From positions 78,173 to 142,172 of the forward strand of contig NZ_RCWA01000010.1 of NCBI RefSeq assembly GCF_018448905.1: a stretch of DNA of 64,000 nucleotides, given 5' to 3'. Positions within the stretch are counted from its first letter, which is position 1; every line of letters begins with the position of its first letter. A model generated the notes under the pieces. It ran no database searches and was not told the DNA's origin. It saw only the letters and a program-made list of their open reading frames with translations. Below are positions 7,886 through 17,065 of this stretch, piece by piece. The stretch is from Photorhabdus heterorhabditis. Its GTDB lineage: Bacteria > Pseudomonadota > Gammaproteobacteria > Enterobacterales > Enterobacteriaceae. Position numbers and translations under genes: made by a program.

Positions 7886-8635
7886 TCACGACGAACGCTT
7901 AGCCACCTGACAATGGTCCCCGGCACAACTAAAAGTCAGTTGTGGTCGGCCTCCATAATCATTGATATACGTTAACACTGGCGCACTCCCCAGTACCCTC
8001 GCACTACCGCTCAACACCGCACTGCTTTTGGGGGCCACCATCAACGGCTGAAAACCTGTCACGGTCTGTCCCTTAAGTTGGTTCGACGCATCCACTACGG
8101 TAATGTAATACGGTGTCGGGTTATTTACCTGATACTGGTCACCCTGCCGCGTTAGTGTCATTTTCTCCTGCCATGGGTTATCCAGAACGACGCGGCTAGC
8201 AAAAATCGCTTTTGGTCGGTAGAACAGTTTTATCCGGGTTTGCAACGCAATCTGTAATGTGTTCGGTTTCTTGCTACGTGGCGGAATCTCACGCAGATTA
8301 AAATAAAACAGACTCTCCCGATCCTGTGGTAACTGTACGGTTGTTGGCAATGACTGTATTTTCACCTGGCTCCTCGCTCCCGGCTCCACCCGCTGTACTG
8401 GCGGTGTCACCACTAACGGACCATTGATTTTGTTGCCCTGTTCATCCTCTATCCAACCCTGAGCCAAATACGGCAACTCTTTGTTCTGGTTGCTAATGTC
8501 CATACTGGTGGATTTGTCCTCACCGTTGAACACTATCCTAGTACGATCCAGCGCAATGGCTGCCATTGCTTCACTGATCACTGATAGACTCAGGACCGCG
8601 ATCGTTGCTGCATTTATCATGTTCTTCAATTTCAT
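7886..8635 (-). CDS. mrfD: Periplasmic fimbrial chaperone, PapD family
   Basis: Chaperone that caps pilin subunits in the periplasm and hands them to the usher. I take the ATG at 8635 (MKLKNMINAATIAVLSLS), giving a 249-residue precursor and a signal peptide ending AMA; the longer frame from 8665 lacks a usual signal sequence. P. mirabilis MrpD is about 252. The family motifs are visible: LDRTRIVFNGEDKSTSMDIS at the start of domain 1, the edge strand, RESLFYFNLREIPP and IKLFYRP. The C-terminal domain ends with a short Cys pair (FSCAGDHCQV). It is 8 bp or more after the usher gene, as in mrpCD. Confidence 0.88.
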   Translation of the reverse strand: MKLKNMINAATIAVLSLSVISEAMAAIALDRTRIVFNGEDKSTSMDISNQNKELPYLAQGWIEDEQGNKINGPLVVTPPVQRVEPGARSQVKIQSLPTTVQLPQDRESLFYFNLREIPPRSKKPNTLQIALQTRIKLFYRPKAIFASRVVLDNPWQEKMTLTRQGDQYQVNNPTPYYITVVDASNQLKGQTVTGFQPLMVAPKSSAVLSGSARVLGSAPVLTYINDYGGRPQLTFSCAGDHCQVAKRSS

Positions 8636-8672
8636 GCTCAAGTACTCATTCTCAAAATATGTCATTTCAGAA

Positions 8673-11279
8673 TTAGTTAAGGGTCGCCGCCATCAGCTCT
8701 GGTGACGACGACACGGTATTCGTACTGTAGTCGTTATTACCGCTGGTCAATTGACACAGCAACAACAACGAAGCCATTTCTTCTACCGCCGGTAACTTGG
8801 GTGGCAACTCAATCACACATTGCAACTCACCATCCCAGCGCACATCCAGCTTCTCACCCGGATTAATCCCACTCAGGTAGGTACTCCCGCCATCATTGAC
8901 GATACCAATTTCCCGTTTATCCTTATTCAGCACTGTCGCACCAAACGGTGGCGTATTCCCATCTGACAGACGGATCAATCCCATTGCCTTCTCCCCAGAT
9001 ATCACCTGGAATTTACGGTAGCCAATTGCGCCTTCCGTCAGTGTTGCCTGTTGTACTGAACGTATTGCCTCCACATTGTCGGGCAGTTTGTTCAAATCAA
9101 TGCTCGCACTGTTGCGGTAGTAGTTATTCACATCAGGGATCACCGCCTTACCGAACATATTGGTATGGGCTATCGCGCCAAAACCTTTCACCGGTACGCC
9201 CCCCACACCCTCAGTATCCACCATTAAGCGAGTCGTCCCCGGCATATTGATGCGGTGCAGTGCCGCTCCTTCCGTTGTGGCGGTCACTCCTCCCTGAACA
9301 GAAAGTGCTGCCGTGGTGTAATGTCCATCCTGATAACTCGCACTTGTCGTCAATTGGGCGTGGTCACCGTAATGAGTGACGTAACCGTTAGCCACCGCCT
9401 TGCCGTCAATACTGGTACCTGCCGCTAAACGATAGTTATTGTTCTCATTAATCCGCCCGTAATAACCAACAGTGTTGGAATTACCTCTCCGATTAACCAT
9501 TGCGTTATAGCTGATAGTTCCTGAATGTCCCCACGGCAAGGACAACGTCAAATACATGCCATCGTCATTCTTACCTTCATATTTATTACGATAAGCAGAC
9601 AGATTCAGGTTAATATTCTTAAAGGTTCCAATAGCAAAATAGCGCGATACAGATAAGTTATAGCGATCATTATTCGGCCGATTCCAGTAAGTCTGATGGC
9701 TGTAGTTCAGGTAGGTGCTGATATCCAAAGCTGTGAACTGTTTATTCAGCATGATGCTATAGAGCTCTTTTCCACTCTCCGCATCACCATCGTGATAACG
9801 GCGATCCAGATATTGACTCATGCTCATGAAATCACGCTCCGAGAAGCGATAACCAGCAAAAGTCACCTGGCTGTCGTACTCCTCAAAACGTTTGGAATAA
9901 CTCAGGCGATAAGACCCTCCTATCAGAGTTTGATCCTCATCCGGTAAATGAGCGCGGGATTGCGTGACGTCAAAGGAAAGTGCACCGAAGGCCATCAGAT
10001 CACGCCCTAGCCCCAGCGACAATGCGTTATAATCTCCAGCCCCCAATATCCCGCCATACAGTGACCAACCATTGTTTATCCCCCAGGAAAATTCCCCGAC
10101 ACCAAAACCCTGGCCCTCACTATGGTGCTTCCAATTGGTCGGCTTACCCGCTGCCAGTTTGTACTGCACCCGGCCCGGACGAGTCAGATAAGGAATATTT
10201 GCCGTATCAATCTGAAATTCCTGTACACCGCCATCCTGCTCTTCCACTCGCACATCCAGTTTGCCACTGACCGCATTATTGATATCCTGAATACGGAATG
10301 GACCCGGCGCAACCTGAGTCTCATACAGCACCCGCCCTTGTTGACGAATAGTTACTTTGGCATTCGTCTTCGCCACACCTGTCACCTCCGGTGCATAACC
10401 CCGTAGGTTCGGTGGCAACATATTGTCATCAGTGACTAAACTCACCCCGGTAAAACGGAAGCTGTCAAAAATACCTGAATTGAGATAATCCTCACCCAGC
10501 GTCAGCTTGGCCTGCAAATGGGGTATTGCCCGGTACATGTAGTAACGGCTCCAGTCCCAATTCTTCTCTGTGCTACCTGCCCGGCCAGTGACGTGGTTAT
10601 ATTGTGCCTGCCAGTCTGCCCGCAAACGCCATGCCCCAAGGTTTATTCCAGTTGTACCATTGGCGCTAACATTCTGATTTTTGTTTCCCTTAGCCAGTTT
10701 GGATACTTGAGCGTTGACGTTGTAATCAAACAACATCCCCAATATTCCCTCATCCCAACGTGACGGCGGGTCCCAATCTGACGAGCTGTATTCAAGATAA
10801 GCCTGCGGTACGCTCAGATATAACGTATCACTGCCCAAGTCTCCACGCGCCATCATGCCGGGTAGCGTTTTAATCTCCAGGCATTGATTGTTATTCCACC
10901 AAGTAATCTTTGATTCCCACTCCGCTTTCAACCCCAGTTGTTTCACCAAATCAGGCGATAGACATGCCACACTCTCTCTCAGATCATCTGGTGGTGCCAT
11001 AAAAGTCACCGGCATCTCCGACAGTTCACTTTTATTCAGACGTACCATCATCTGGTAATCCCCTGGCATGATGTAACCAGCACGGGAAAATTCTTTTAAA
11101 TCAATTCGCGAACGATCCTGAACATCTAATACATCCGTATTAAATTCAATTTCTTCTTCCGCATACGCAACATGCGTACCCATCAGAGCGAACAATACCA
11201 AAACAGTAAGAGATTTCAGTACACACCGAACCGAGACCACCTTGTCATATTCAGCGGTCAAACCCAAAAACAAAGCCAT
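8673..11279 (-). CDS. mrfC: Outer-membrane fimbrial usher, FimD/PapC family
   Basis: An 868-residue outer-membrane translocon, the same size as MrpC (867). It contains a signal peptide (LTVLVLFALMGTHVAYA), an N-terminal chaperone-binding domain starting IEFNTDVLDVQDR, the long 24-strand barrel with an embedded plug, and C-terminal domains ending around residue 850. Family motifs seen include FNTDVL, PGDYQM, NLGAWRLR, FRFTGVSLVTDDNMLPPNLR and GYAPEVTGVA. The last Cys pair (LQCVIELPP and LLLCQL) is typical. It secretes subunits in the order given by the operon and anchors the fibre. Confidence 0.93.
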   Translation of the reverse strand: MALFLGLTAEYDKVVSVRCVLKSLTVLVLFALMGTHVAYAEEEIEFNTDVLDVQDRSRIDLKEFSRAGYIMPGDYQMMVRLNKSELSEMPVTFMAPPDDLRESVACLSPDLVKQLGLKAEWESKITWWNNNQCLEIKTLPGMMARGDLGSDTLYLSVPQAYLEYSSSDWDPPSRWDEGILGMLFDYNVNAQVSKLAKGNKNQNVSANGTTGINLGAWRLRADWQAQYNHVTGRAGSTEKNWDWSRYYMYRAIPHLQAKLTLGEDYLNSGIFDSFRFTGVSLVTDDNMLPPNLRGYAPEVTGVAKTNAKVTIRQQGRVLYETQVAPGPFRIQDINNAVSGKLDVRVEEQDGGVQEFQIDTANIPYLTRPGRVQYKLAAGKPTNWKHHSEGQGFGVGEFSWGINNGWSLYGGILGAGDYNALSLGLGRDLMAFGALSFDVTQSRAHLPDEDQTLIGGSYRLSYSKRFEEYDSQVTFAGYRFSERDFMSMSQYLDRRYHDGDAESGKELYSIMLNKQFTALDISTYLNYSHQTYWNRPNNDRYNLSVSRYFAIGTFKNINLNLSAYRNKYEGKNDDGMYLTLSLPWGHSGTISYNAMVNRRGNSNTVGYYGRINENNNYRLAAGTSIDGKAVANGYVTHYGDHAQLTTSASYQDGHYTTAALSVQGGVTATTEGAALHRINMPGTTRLMVDTEGVGGVPVKGFGAIAHTNMFGKAVIPDVNNYYRNSASIDLNKLPDNVEAIRSVQQATLTEGAIGYRKFQVISGEKAMGLIRLSDGNTPPFGATVLNKDKREIGIVNDGGSTYLSGINPGEKLDVRWDGELQCVIELPPKLPAVEEMASLLLLCQLTSGNNDYSTNTVSSSPELMAATLN

Positions 11280-11298
11280 AACATTCTCTGATCGGTGA

Positions 11299-11850
11299 TT
11301 AGTAATAATCCAGTCTGAACCGAACGGTGGTTCGATACTGCCCCGCCTGCAATAACTGGTGATTACCCACCAAACGCATCGCGTAATTAAGAGTCATGTG
11401 CCCTTCCTGTAAAACTCCAACCGGTAGTGGAGTTCCGGGATAAGCCTGATTGCCCTGTATATCCGTAATTTGCAACGCTACACCTTGTGTCACACCGTAT
11501 AACCGGAAATTGTTGCCATCCGGCACACCATCAAACGTCACCTGAAAGTGGCGCCAATCTGGTTTATCCGATGTAGCAGAAGTGAATACACAGTTAATCA
11601 GGCGGATGGAAAAGGGACGCTCCGGCCCCTGTCCATCACGTATCACCCGACTTACAGGAATAGTGGCCAACTCAATCGTCTGGTCACGACTACCTGCATC
11701 AATCGCACAGGCCGTATCAATGATGGCTCCTTGCATGCTAACGCGGCCATACCCTTGCGTTCCTTGTAGAACAGTCACTTCAGCTGCACCAACAATGCAA
11801 GAAAACATTAGCAAGCAGGGCACCACAACGACGGCAACATATTGGTTCAT
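11299..11850 (-). CDS. mrfB: Fimbrial minor subunit, MrpB-like (terminator/anchor type)
   Basis: Predicted 183-residue secreted pilin from ATG 11850, which has GGAGAAA upstream; the longer frame to 11916 is not needed. The signal peptide ends CIVGAAE. The mature domain has QGYGRVSMQGAIIDTACAID with the first pilin Cys and INCVFTS with the second, and ends VRFRLDYY. It sits between the major pilin and the usher, the place of mrpB and papH, whose products end fibre growth and anchor it. That role is inferred from position. Confidence 0.8.
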   Translation of the reverse strand: MNQYVAVVVVPCLLMFSCIVGAAEVTVLQGTQGYGRVSMQGAIIDTACAIDAGSRDQTIELATIPVSRVIRDGQGPERPFSIRLINCVFTSATSDKPDWRHFQVTFDGVPDGNNFRLYGVTQGVALQITDIQGNQAYPGTPLPVGVLQEGHMTLNYAMRLVGNHQLLQAGQYRTTVRFRLDYY

Positions 11851-11885
11851 GATATTTCTCCAGCTAAACTCAATACCTTTGATTA

Positions 11886-11914
11886 GGAAACGCTTATTCC
11901 CTGTAAGCGTTTCC
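11886..11914 (-). promoter_or_regulatory. Intercistronic hairpin between mrfA and mrfB
   Basis: A perfect 11-bp inverted repeat (GGAAACGCTTA 11886-11896 and TAAGCGTTTCC 11904-11914, 7-nt loop) lies just after the mrfA stop and before the mrfB start. On the transcript it has no U-run, so it is more likely an RNA-stabilising or partial-termination element that keeps the major pilin in excess, as known for other chaperone-usher operons. Function is inferred. Confidence 0.6.
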
Positions 11915-11927
11915 ATGCATGAAAGAG

Positions 11928-12467
11928 TTATTGATAAGTCAGTTGGAAATTGGCAATGCCAGTGAATTCACCGGGAACTACTGCATCAGGTGAGGTATCT
12001 CCCTGAAGATAAGCAGCAAAGTTGAGATCATTATTACCATCGTACAGCGCTATAGCTGGCGAAGGTGTGCCCAGTTTAATCTTATTCCCGCCTGCATCAG
12101 TGATCGCAATACCTGCACCTTTAGCAGTCCCTTCGATACCCAACAGGCCATCACCACCAGCTATACGGGATTTAGCACCAACAAATGTCGTTGTTACTGT
12201 ACTTATGGTATCGGTAGTACAGTTTTCTAAAGAAATTTTGAACGACTTAGAGGAAGAACGGCCACCGCCTTTCAAAGCTGCGTTGGAAATAGCGCCCATT
12301 GGTACAACCTGATCAACCGTTTCCGGTGTGATAGAACAAGGTGCATCAATGATAGAACCCGTAAAAGTCACAGTTCCATGACCTTGACTAGGATTAGCTG
12401 CATTAACAGAACCCGCAGCTAAAACCACACCCAATCCCAGAGCCATAACCAATTTATTCAATTTCAT
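11928..12467 (-). CDS. mrfA: Major fimbrial subunit, MrpA-like
   Basis: A 179-residue pilin precursor with signal peptide to about VNA23. The match to P. mirabilis MrpA, as I recall it, is very close: GHGTVTFTGSIIDAPCSITP, KSFKISLENCTT, GIAITDAGGNKIKLGTPSPA, DGNNDLNFAAYLQG and the chaperone-recognised C-terminal strand IANFQLTYQ. Cys in APCSI and ENCTT form the pilin disulfide. It is the first gene of the operon and faces the invertible promoter region. Photorhabdus mrf fimbriae are known homologues of MR/P. Confidence 0.93.
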   Translation of the reverse strand: MKLNKLVMALGLGVVLAAGSVNAANPSQGHGTVTFTGSIIDAPCSITPETVDQVVPMGAISNAALKGGGRSSSKSFKISLENCTTDTISTVTTTFVGAKSRIAGGDGLLGIEGTAKGAGIAITDAGGNKIKLGTPSPAIALYDGNNDLNFAAYLQGDTSPDAVVPGEFTGIANFQLTYQ

Positions 12468-12598
12468 GTAAGTTAATTCCTTGAATTTAAGGATAAAACA
12501 CCTATAACCATAAAAAAATAGCAGTGCAGGATTTCAATTCCATGCACTCGATATCCAGCGCAAAATAGGGTTTCAAAATCTCTGATTAATATTTTTTA

Positions 12599-12917
12599 AA
12601 ACCAAACAAAATGCACCAAACTGTAAATATGTTCCTACAAAACCACCTCTTAAGTCAAATTTTGTGTAATGCCAGATTGCCAATATTTAACTATTTATAA
12701 TATAGAGAGTTTTTTCAGTATTTTTTACTATTTTTCATGTTTTATGATTTATTGATTGTAAAAAAATAGTTGGTTCATCTAAATTCAATCAGGTATTAGT
12801 TAATGACTCAGATTATAAATTCAAAGTTTAATTAAATTTTGGATAATTATTTTTAATTATTATTAATGTTTAGTATTTTTAACCAAATATAACAGTTTGG
12901 TGCATTCTGTTTAGTTT
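12599..12917. promoter_or_regulatory. Putative invertible promoter element (phase switch) of the mrf operon
   Basis: A 26-bp inverted repeat with two mismatches flanks 267 bp of AT-rich DNA. The left arm is 12599-12624, the right arm 12892-12917; both share the perfect 15-bp core AATGCACCAAACTGT. The element lies between mrfA and the MrpI-type recombinase gene, exactly the layout of the P. mirabilis mrp switch. TATAAT hexamers exist on both strands (plus 12696-12701; minus 12817-12812), neither with a good -35, so I cannot say whether this copy is ON or OFF. Inversion itself is inferred. Confidence 0.75.
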
Positions 12918-13152
12918 CTTTTTATTACCTAATAATTTCCAAATATATAATTACAAAGCTTACAAGCTGATATTTTCTATTAAAAAATGACTATTTATGA
13001 CTATCTAAAAACGGTATTTATAGATTTTGTCCAAAATAAATAGAATTACCAGCCAATAATTTTATAAAAGTTCTATCAACTGATATATTCCGGTAGATTA
13101 ATATTATTTTCTACCCATAACTATTTGCTCAAATTTCACAGGAACTATTTTC

Positions 13153-13728
13153 ATGAAGAAGCGTAAATTCTTAACCAGACATGAAATTGATGCGATTTTA
13201 GAAAAAGCACGTCAGGGTCGTCATGCTGAACGAGATTACTGCATGTTACTCATGTGCTTCATTCATGGGTTTAGAGTCAGTGAGCTATGCAATCTAACAC
13301 TATCCGATCTTGATCTTAGCTCGGAAATTATTCATGTCAGGCGATTAAAAGGGGGATTATCAACAATACACCCATTAGTACCAGAAGAGCTTAATGCATT
13401 AAATCAATGGCTTAATATCAGAAAGAGCTGGCGAGAATCAAATACATCGTGGGTCTTTTTATCACAAAAATCAGGCGCTATTTCACGCCAACAAGTTTAT
13501 GGTTTATTAAAGCGCTATGGCAGGCAAGCATTAATCAGTATTTCACCTCATCCACATATGTTAAGACATGCCTGCGGTTATGCTCTCGCTGATCTGGGAA
13601 GGGATACACGCCTTATTCAAGATTATCTCGGTCACCGCAATATATCCCATACCGTTATTTATACAGCAAGCAATGTAAAACGATTTTCCAGAATATGGGA
13701 AGTTCCTACAAAAGGGCTACTCGATTAA
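13153..13728 (+). CDS. mrfI: FimB/FimE/MrpI-type tyrosine recombinase
   Basis: A 191-residue site-specific recombinase without an N-terminal arm-binding domain, the size typical of fimbrial switch invertases (MrpI about 188, FimB 200). All catalytic residues are visible: Arg41 (GFRVSEL), Lys66 (RRLKGG), His135 and Arg138 (HPHMLRHACG), His161 (YLGHRN) and the nucleophile Tyr170 (VIYTASN). It is divergent from mrfA across a 685-bp gap that holds the inverted repeats. It is expected to flip the promoter and so phase-vary the fimbriae and, through mrfJ, motility. Confidence 0.92.
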   Translation: MKKRKFLTRHEIDAILEKARQGRHAERDYCMLLMCFIHGFRVSELCNLTLSDLDLSSEIIHVRRLKGGLSTIHPLVPEELNALNQWLNIRKSWRESNTSWVFLSQKSGAISRQQVYGLLKRYGRQALISISPHPHMLRHACGYALADLGRDTRLIQDYLGHRNISHTVIYTASNVKRFSRIWEVPTKGLLD

Positions 13729-13808
13729 AATATCTATTTTTGATAAAAGACATTGTAATACTAGCGGTTATTTATTTTAAAATCCAAAAATATCATTTGA
13801 TTATTAAA

Positions 13809-13839
13809 AATCCTCGTCCATATATTGATGAGGATTTTT
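13809..13839 (+). terminator. Terminator after the recombinase gene
   Basis: AATCCTCGTC, 8-nt loop, GATGAGGATT with one G-U pair, then TTT. The minus strand also ends the stem with a T-run (GGATTTTTAATAATC), so it may act both ways. Confidence 0.65.
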
Positions 13840-13956
13840 CCATTCTCCAATATAATTATTAACATTATTAAGCACTATTTCTTATAAAGAATTTTAGAAT
13901 AAATTTTTTAGAAATTAACAGATGATGTTATTATATAAAAATGTATATTTAACATA

Positions 13957-14083
13957 TATGCCCAATAGATTTAAAATTGCAACGCGGCGGCAAGTGAACG
14001 CATCCCCAGGAGCATAGATAACGATGTGACTGGGGTAAGTGAAAGCAACCAACAAAGCAGCAACTTGAAAGATGACGGGTATA
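13957..14083. repeat. ERIC element
   Basis: About 127 bp. Ends are the usual CCCAATAGATTT and CTTGAAAGATGACGGGTATA; the centre has ATCCCCAGGAGCATAGATAA and GTGACTGGGGTAAGTG. Belongs to the GCGGCGGCAAG / CCCCAGG sub-type. The rest of the gap 13840-14404 has no gene I can support. Confidence 0.9.
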
Positions 14084-14404
14084 TAATTAAATTAATAATC
14101 AATCTACATTCTCTCAGGATGTGGATAGATCGCTGGTTACAATAAGGACAATCACCACAAGCAACTAAAGGAAATGCATATTTTCTCGCCATGAGTATGG
14201 ATATTGGCTAATTACTGAGATAACAAGAAAAAACAGCACAAATGGATTAGCGATTAAAAAACATGAGAATGATAAGGGAATTTACTCTCCCTGATTTTTC
14301 CTCAGGGAGAGGATGCTCTTATTCCATTCAATTTCACCGAGCAGTCAAATAATTAATGATAAAACTATCACTATCATGACTATTAAAAATTATTTATAAA
14401 TAGA

Positions 14405-15982
14405 CTAATGAGTCTTTTTCGATGAGAATTGCACATCTAGGAAATCCTCACCTAATTTATCATAATTTTTCACTTCACCTTTAAATGTAATAATATTATC
14501 TTGCCCACTACATTTCCCATTAGAAAGCATATTACAATCACTAGGAATATTCTTTTCTCTTATTCCAAGCCATTGAGAAAATAACGTCAGAAAATGTAAC
14601 CCACTTCTCTGCTCCGTTATTTCTTCACGGTGATGGTAATCGCTGCCGGTGATAAAAAATGGCACCTGAAAACTCTGTTTGTTTCTATCATTATGCGTCA
14701 AATTTTCCTGCTCTGTCCCTTTATCGATATAAGAAAGCCCGTGATCTGAAAAATACATCATAGTCCATTTAGAATGATGATGATTAGCCTCTGACGCAAT
14801 TTCAGAAAGAAGATTGTCTGTATTATCGATACTTTTTACATAACAAGAAATTTCTTCTGACTGCAAAAATAGATCATATTTTCCATTCGTTCTGACGCAC
14901 GCTTGAGGGTGAGACCCCATCAAATGAATAACAATAAATTTTTTCTTTTCCTCTGACGTTAACGCTTTTTTTATATAAGGCATTAACTTATCATCAGGTA
15001 AATAACGCCGATCATCAGAACTTCCACTTTTAAGGAAATTAAAGCTATCTGCCTGTTGCCCAATTAAAGCAACCGGAGAGTCAAAAGCACTCTTTATACC
15101 TTGGTTAGATATCCAATAGGTATAAAAGCCCGCTTTCTTTGCCAGCGTTATGATACTGTTGTTTAAATCGATGCTATTGTCGTTTCTTAAAGCCAGTGAA
15201 TTCGTTAAAGATAGCTGAGTCGATGCCGCTGAAGAGATATAATTTGTAAATATTTTAGCATTGGCTTTATTCAGCCACGGCGTATTATTATAAGGGAAAC
15301 CATATGTATTCATAAAATCTTTTCTGACACTTTCCCCAATCACCATGATATATGTTTCATATTTATTTTTTTCTACAATAGGCTGCCAGGAGTCTTTCTG
15401 TTTTATTATTTCAGCAAATTTGACTCTTTCTGAATTAACCTCATTATAGCTCTCAACTATATCACTAAAAAACCTAACTTCCGGTAATCCAGAGGCTAAT
15501 AGATTAAAATCCGGATCGAAATCAGACTGGATATATCCTCTTACCGGTGACCAGAAAGCGGATAAAACAAAAAATAGGGAAAGAAATCCTACATGACTCT
15601 TCTTCAATGTTACTTTTACCTTTAGAGATAAAAGCATTAAAATCATGGTTACTAATACAACTAAATATGTAAACAAAGGAAGCCCACTGATAAATTCAAT
15701 AGTCTCATTTTTATTAGTATATATTAAAGACCCTATTGAATTTATATCAGGATAACCATAAGTCAATCCTACTGGAGAATAAATCACCCCAATTAATCCA
15801 ATAGCAAATATAAAGGTATAATATATTAAATAGCTAAAATTGGATAACAATATTAAGATTGAAAAAGCACTGAATACATATATTAATTTTAATTGATAGC
15901 CAAGGCTTAAATGAGCCAGCGTGATAAAACCAAATAGGCACATCAAAATGAAAGTTTCTCGAATTTTCTTACTCAACGGCAT
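14405..15982 (-). CDS. Phosphoethanolamine transferase, sulfatase-fold inner-membrane enzyme (OpgE/YbiP-like)
   Basis: A 525-residue protein with four to five N-terminal membrane helices (about residues 10-140) and a periplasmic alkaline-phosphatase-fold domain. The metal and nucleophile sites are visible: Glu217 in MVIGESVRKDFM, the likely nucleophile Thr255 in AASTQLSLTN, and Asp413-His414 in YFSDHGLSY. Members move phosphoethanolamine from phosphatidylethanolamine to lipid A, LPS core or periplasmic glucans. Length and the RKDFMNTYGFP motif resemble E. coli YbiP/OpgE (527) more than EptA, but substrate is not certain. It is a lone gene between ERIC repeats. Confidence 0.8.
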   Translation of the reverse strand: MPLSKKIRETFILMCLFGFITLAHLSLGYQLKLIYVFSAFSILILLSNFSYLIYYTFIFAIGLIGVIYSPVGLTYGYPDINSIGSLIYTNKNETIEFISGLPLFTYLVVLVTMILMLLSLKVKVTLKKSHVGFLSLFFVLSAFWSPVRGYIQSDFDPDFNLLASGLPEVRFFSDIVESYNEVNSERVKFAEIIKQKDSWQPIVEKNKYETYIMVIGESVRKDFMNTYGFPYNNTPWLNKANAKIFTNYISSAASTQLSLTNSLALRNDNSIDLNNSIITLAKKAGFYTYWISNQGIKSAFDSPVALIGQQADSFNFLKSGSSDDRRYLPDDKLMPYIKKALTSEEKKKFIVIHLMGSHPQACVRTNGKYDLFLQSEEISCYVKSIDNTDNLLSEIASEANHHHSKWTMMYFSDHGLSYIDKGTEQENLTHNDRNKQSFQVPFFITGSDYHHREEITEQRSGLHFLTLFSQWLGIREKNIPSDCNMLSNGKCSGQDNIITFKGEVKNYDKLGEDFLDVQFSSKKTH

Positions 15983-16553
15983 ATTAACTCGTTTCCTTAC
16001 TCTACGGAGAAAACACTAAAGCATTAATGATTATATCTTATCAAGATGGGTTATTTTGCGAAATGAGAATACCTTTAACTAATTAACTATCACCCTACAT
16101 GAGATCAATTCCACCCATATTTTTATTCAACAAATCATGTTCCAAATTTCATCTATTCTTTAGATAACCTTAAGCAACATCACTCAAGCTTCTACACGAA
16201 AAGGTTAAGCGAACACATAAAAACACCCCACTAATCTACTATAATTTCGTTAACGATTACCCTAAGTAGAATATAAAATTTACAATAATTAATCTTCAAT
16301 ATTTGATTAACAAGATGTAAATGATATGCATTTTTTTATTAATAGCAAGAACATTAAGATATTCCAGTCCCGATCATGAAAACCGAAATGAATACCCGAT
16401 TAATCATGCCACTCGCGGTCAAAGGCAAAACAGAGTGATCCACAGATTAAAAAGTTAATATCATAATTAACCATAGTAAGAAATACGTCATTCTTTAAAG
16501 AATACTTTATCTACTTTAGTAAAATGAAGAGAAAAAAATTATAACCCAAATTA
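15983..16553. other. AT-rich gap upstream of the phosphoethanolamine transferase
   Basis: About 570 bp with no open frame that I can support. It must hold the promoter of the minus-strand transferase gene near 15990-16060, but I see no clear -35/-10 pair. Confidence 0.4.
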
Positions 16554-16684
16554 TATACCCAATAGATTTCAAGTTGCAGCGCGGCGGCAAGAAAACGCAT
16601 CCCCAGGAGCAGCATAGATAACGATGTGACTGGGGTAAGTGAACGCAGCCAACAAAGCAACAACTTGAAAGATGAAGGGTATAT
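16554..16684. repeat. ERIC element
   Basis: About 131 bp, same sub-type as the copy at 13957. It has a 3-bp insertion in the central stem (AGGAGCAGCATAG instead of AGGAGCATAG). Open frames across it on the minus strand are repeat-derived. Confidence 0.9.
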
Positions 16685-16857
16685 ACTGAGCCATATTTAA
16701 CTATCTGATAGTAAACCAGGGTGTCCATCGCTTTCCTAGCTGATGACAATAACAACTGGAATATCTCTCCTTTCTACGACATTATATATAGCCCATCACG
16801 CCATAATGAACATATGACAGCCTTCAACGGCTGCGGCTCAAAAATAACAAAAAAATA

Positions 16858-17055
16858 ATGGAATTAATGGCAGGTCAAGCCGGATTATCTGGGGTAAAAG
16901 CAATTATCAATATAGCTACTGAAATTTATGACATCACCAAAGACTTTCATAAGGAAGCTAAAACTGTCGGTATTCCGACAGTTTTAACTAAAAAGATTCA
17001 ACGAAATATTGACAACAGATGGAACACGTTGAAAGAATCATTCCGAAACCCTTAG
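16858..17055 (+). CDS. Small hypothetical protein
   Basis: A 65-residue frame whose stop codon (TAG 17053-17055) forms part of the ribosome site of the next gene, suggesting a two-gene operon. The residues are mixed: an amphipathic start (GLSGVKAIINIATEIYDITK) and a basic C-terminus. No ribosome site precedes ATG 16858 or the second ATG at codon 4, and I recognise no family. It could be the tail of a decayed longer gene. Kept because of the tight coupling to the following gene. Confidence 0.4.
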   Translation: MELMAGQAGLSGVKAIINIATEIYDITKDFHKEAKTVGIPTVLTKKIQRNIDNRWNTLKESFRNP

Positions 17056-17065
17056 GAGATAAGTA

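Noticed and set aside
16516-16755. Minus-strand frame across an ERIC
   Set aside because: Encoded residues are repeat sequence that recurs at the other ERICs in the window (for example 43706-44050).
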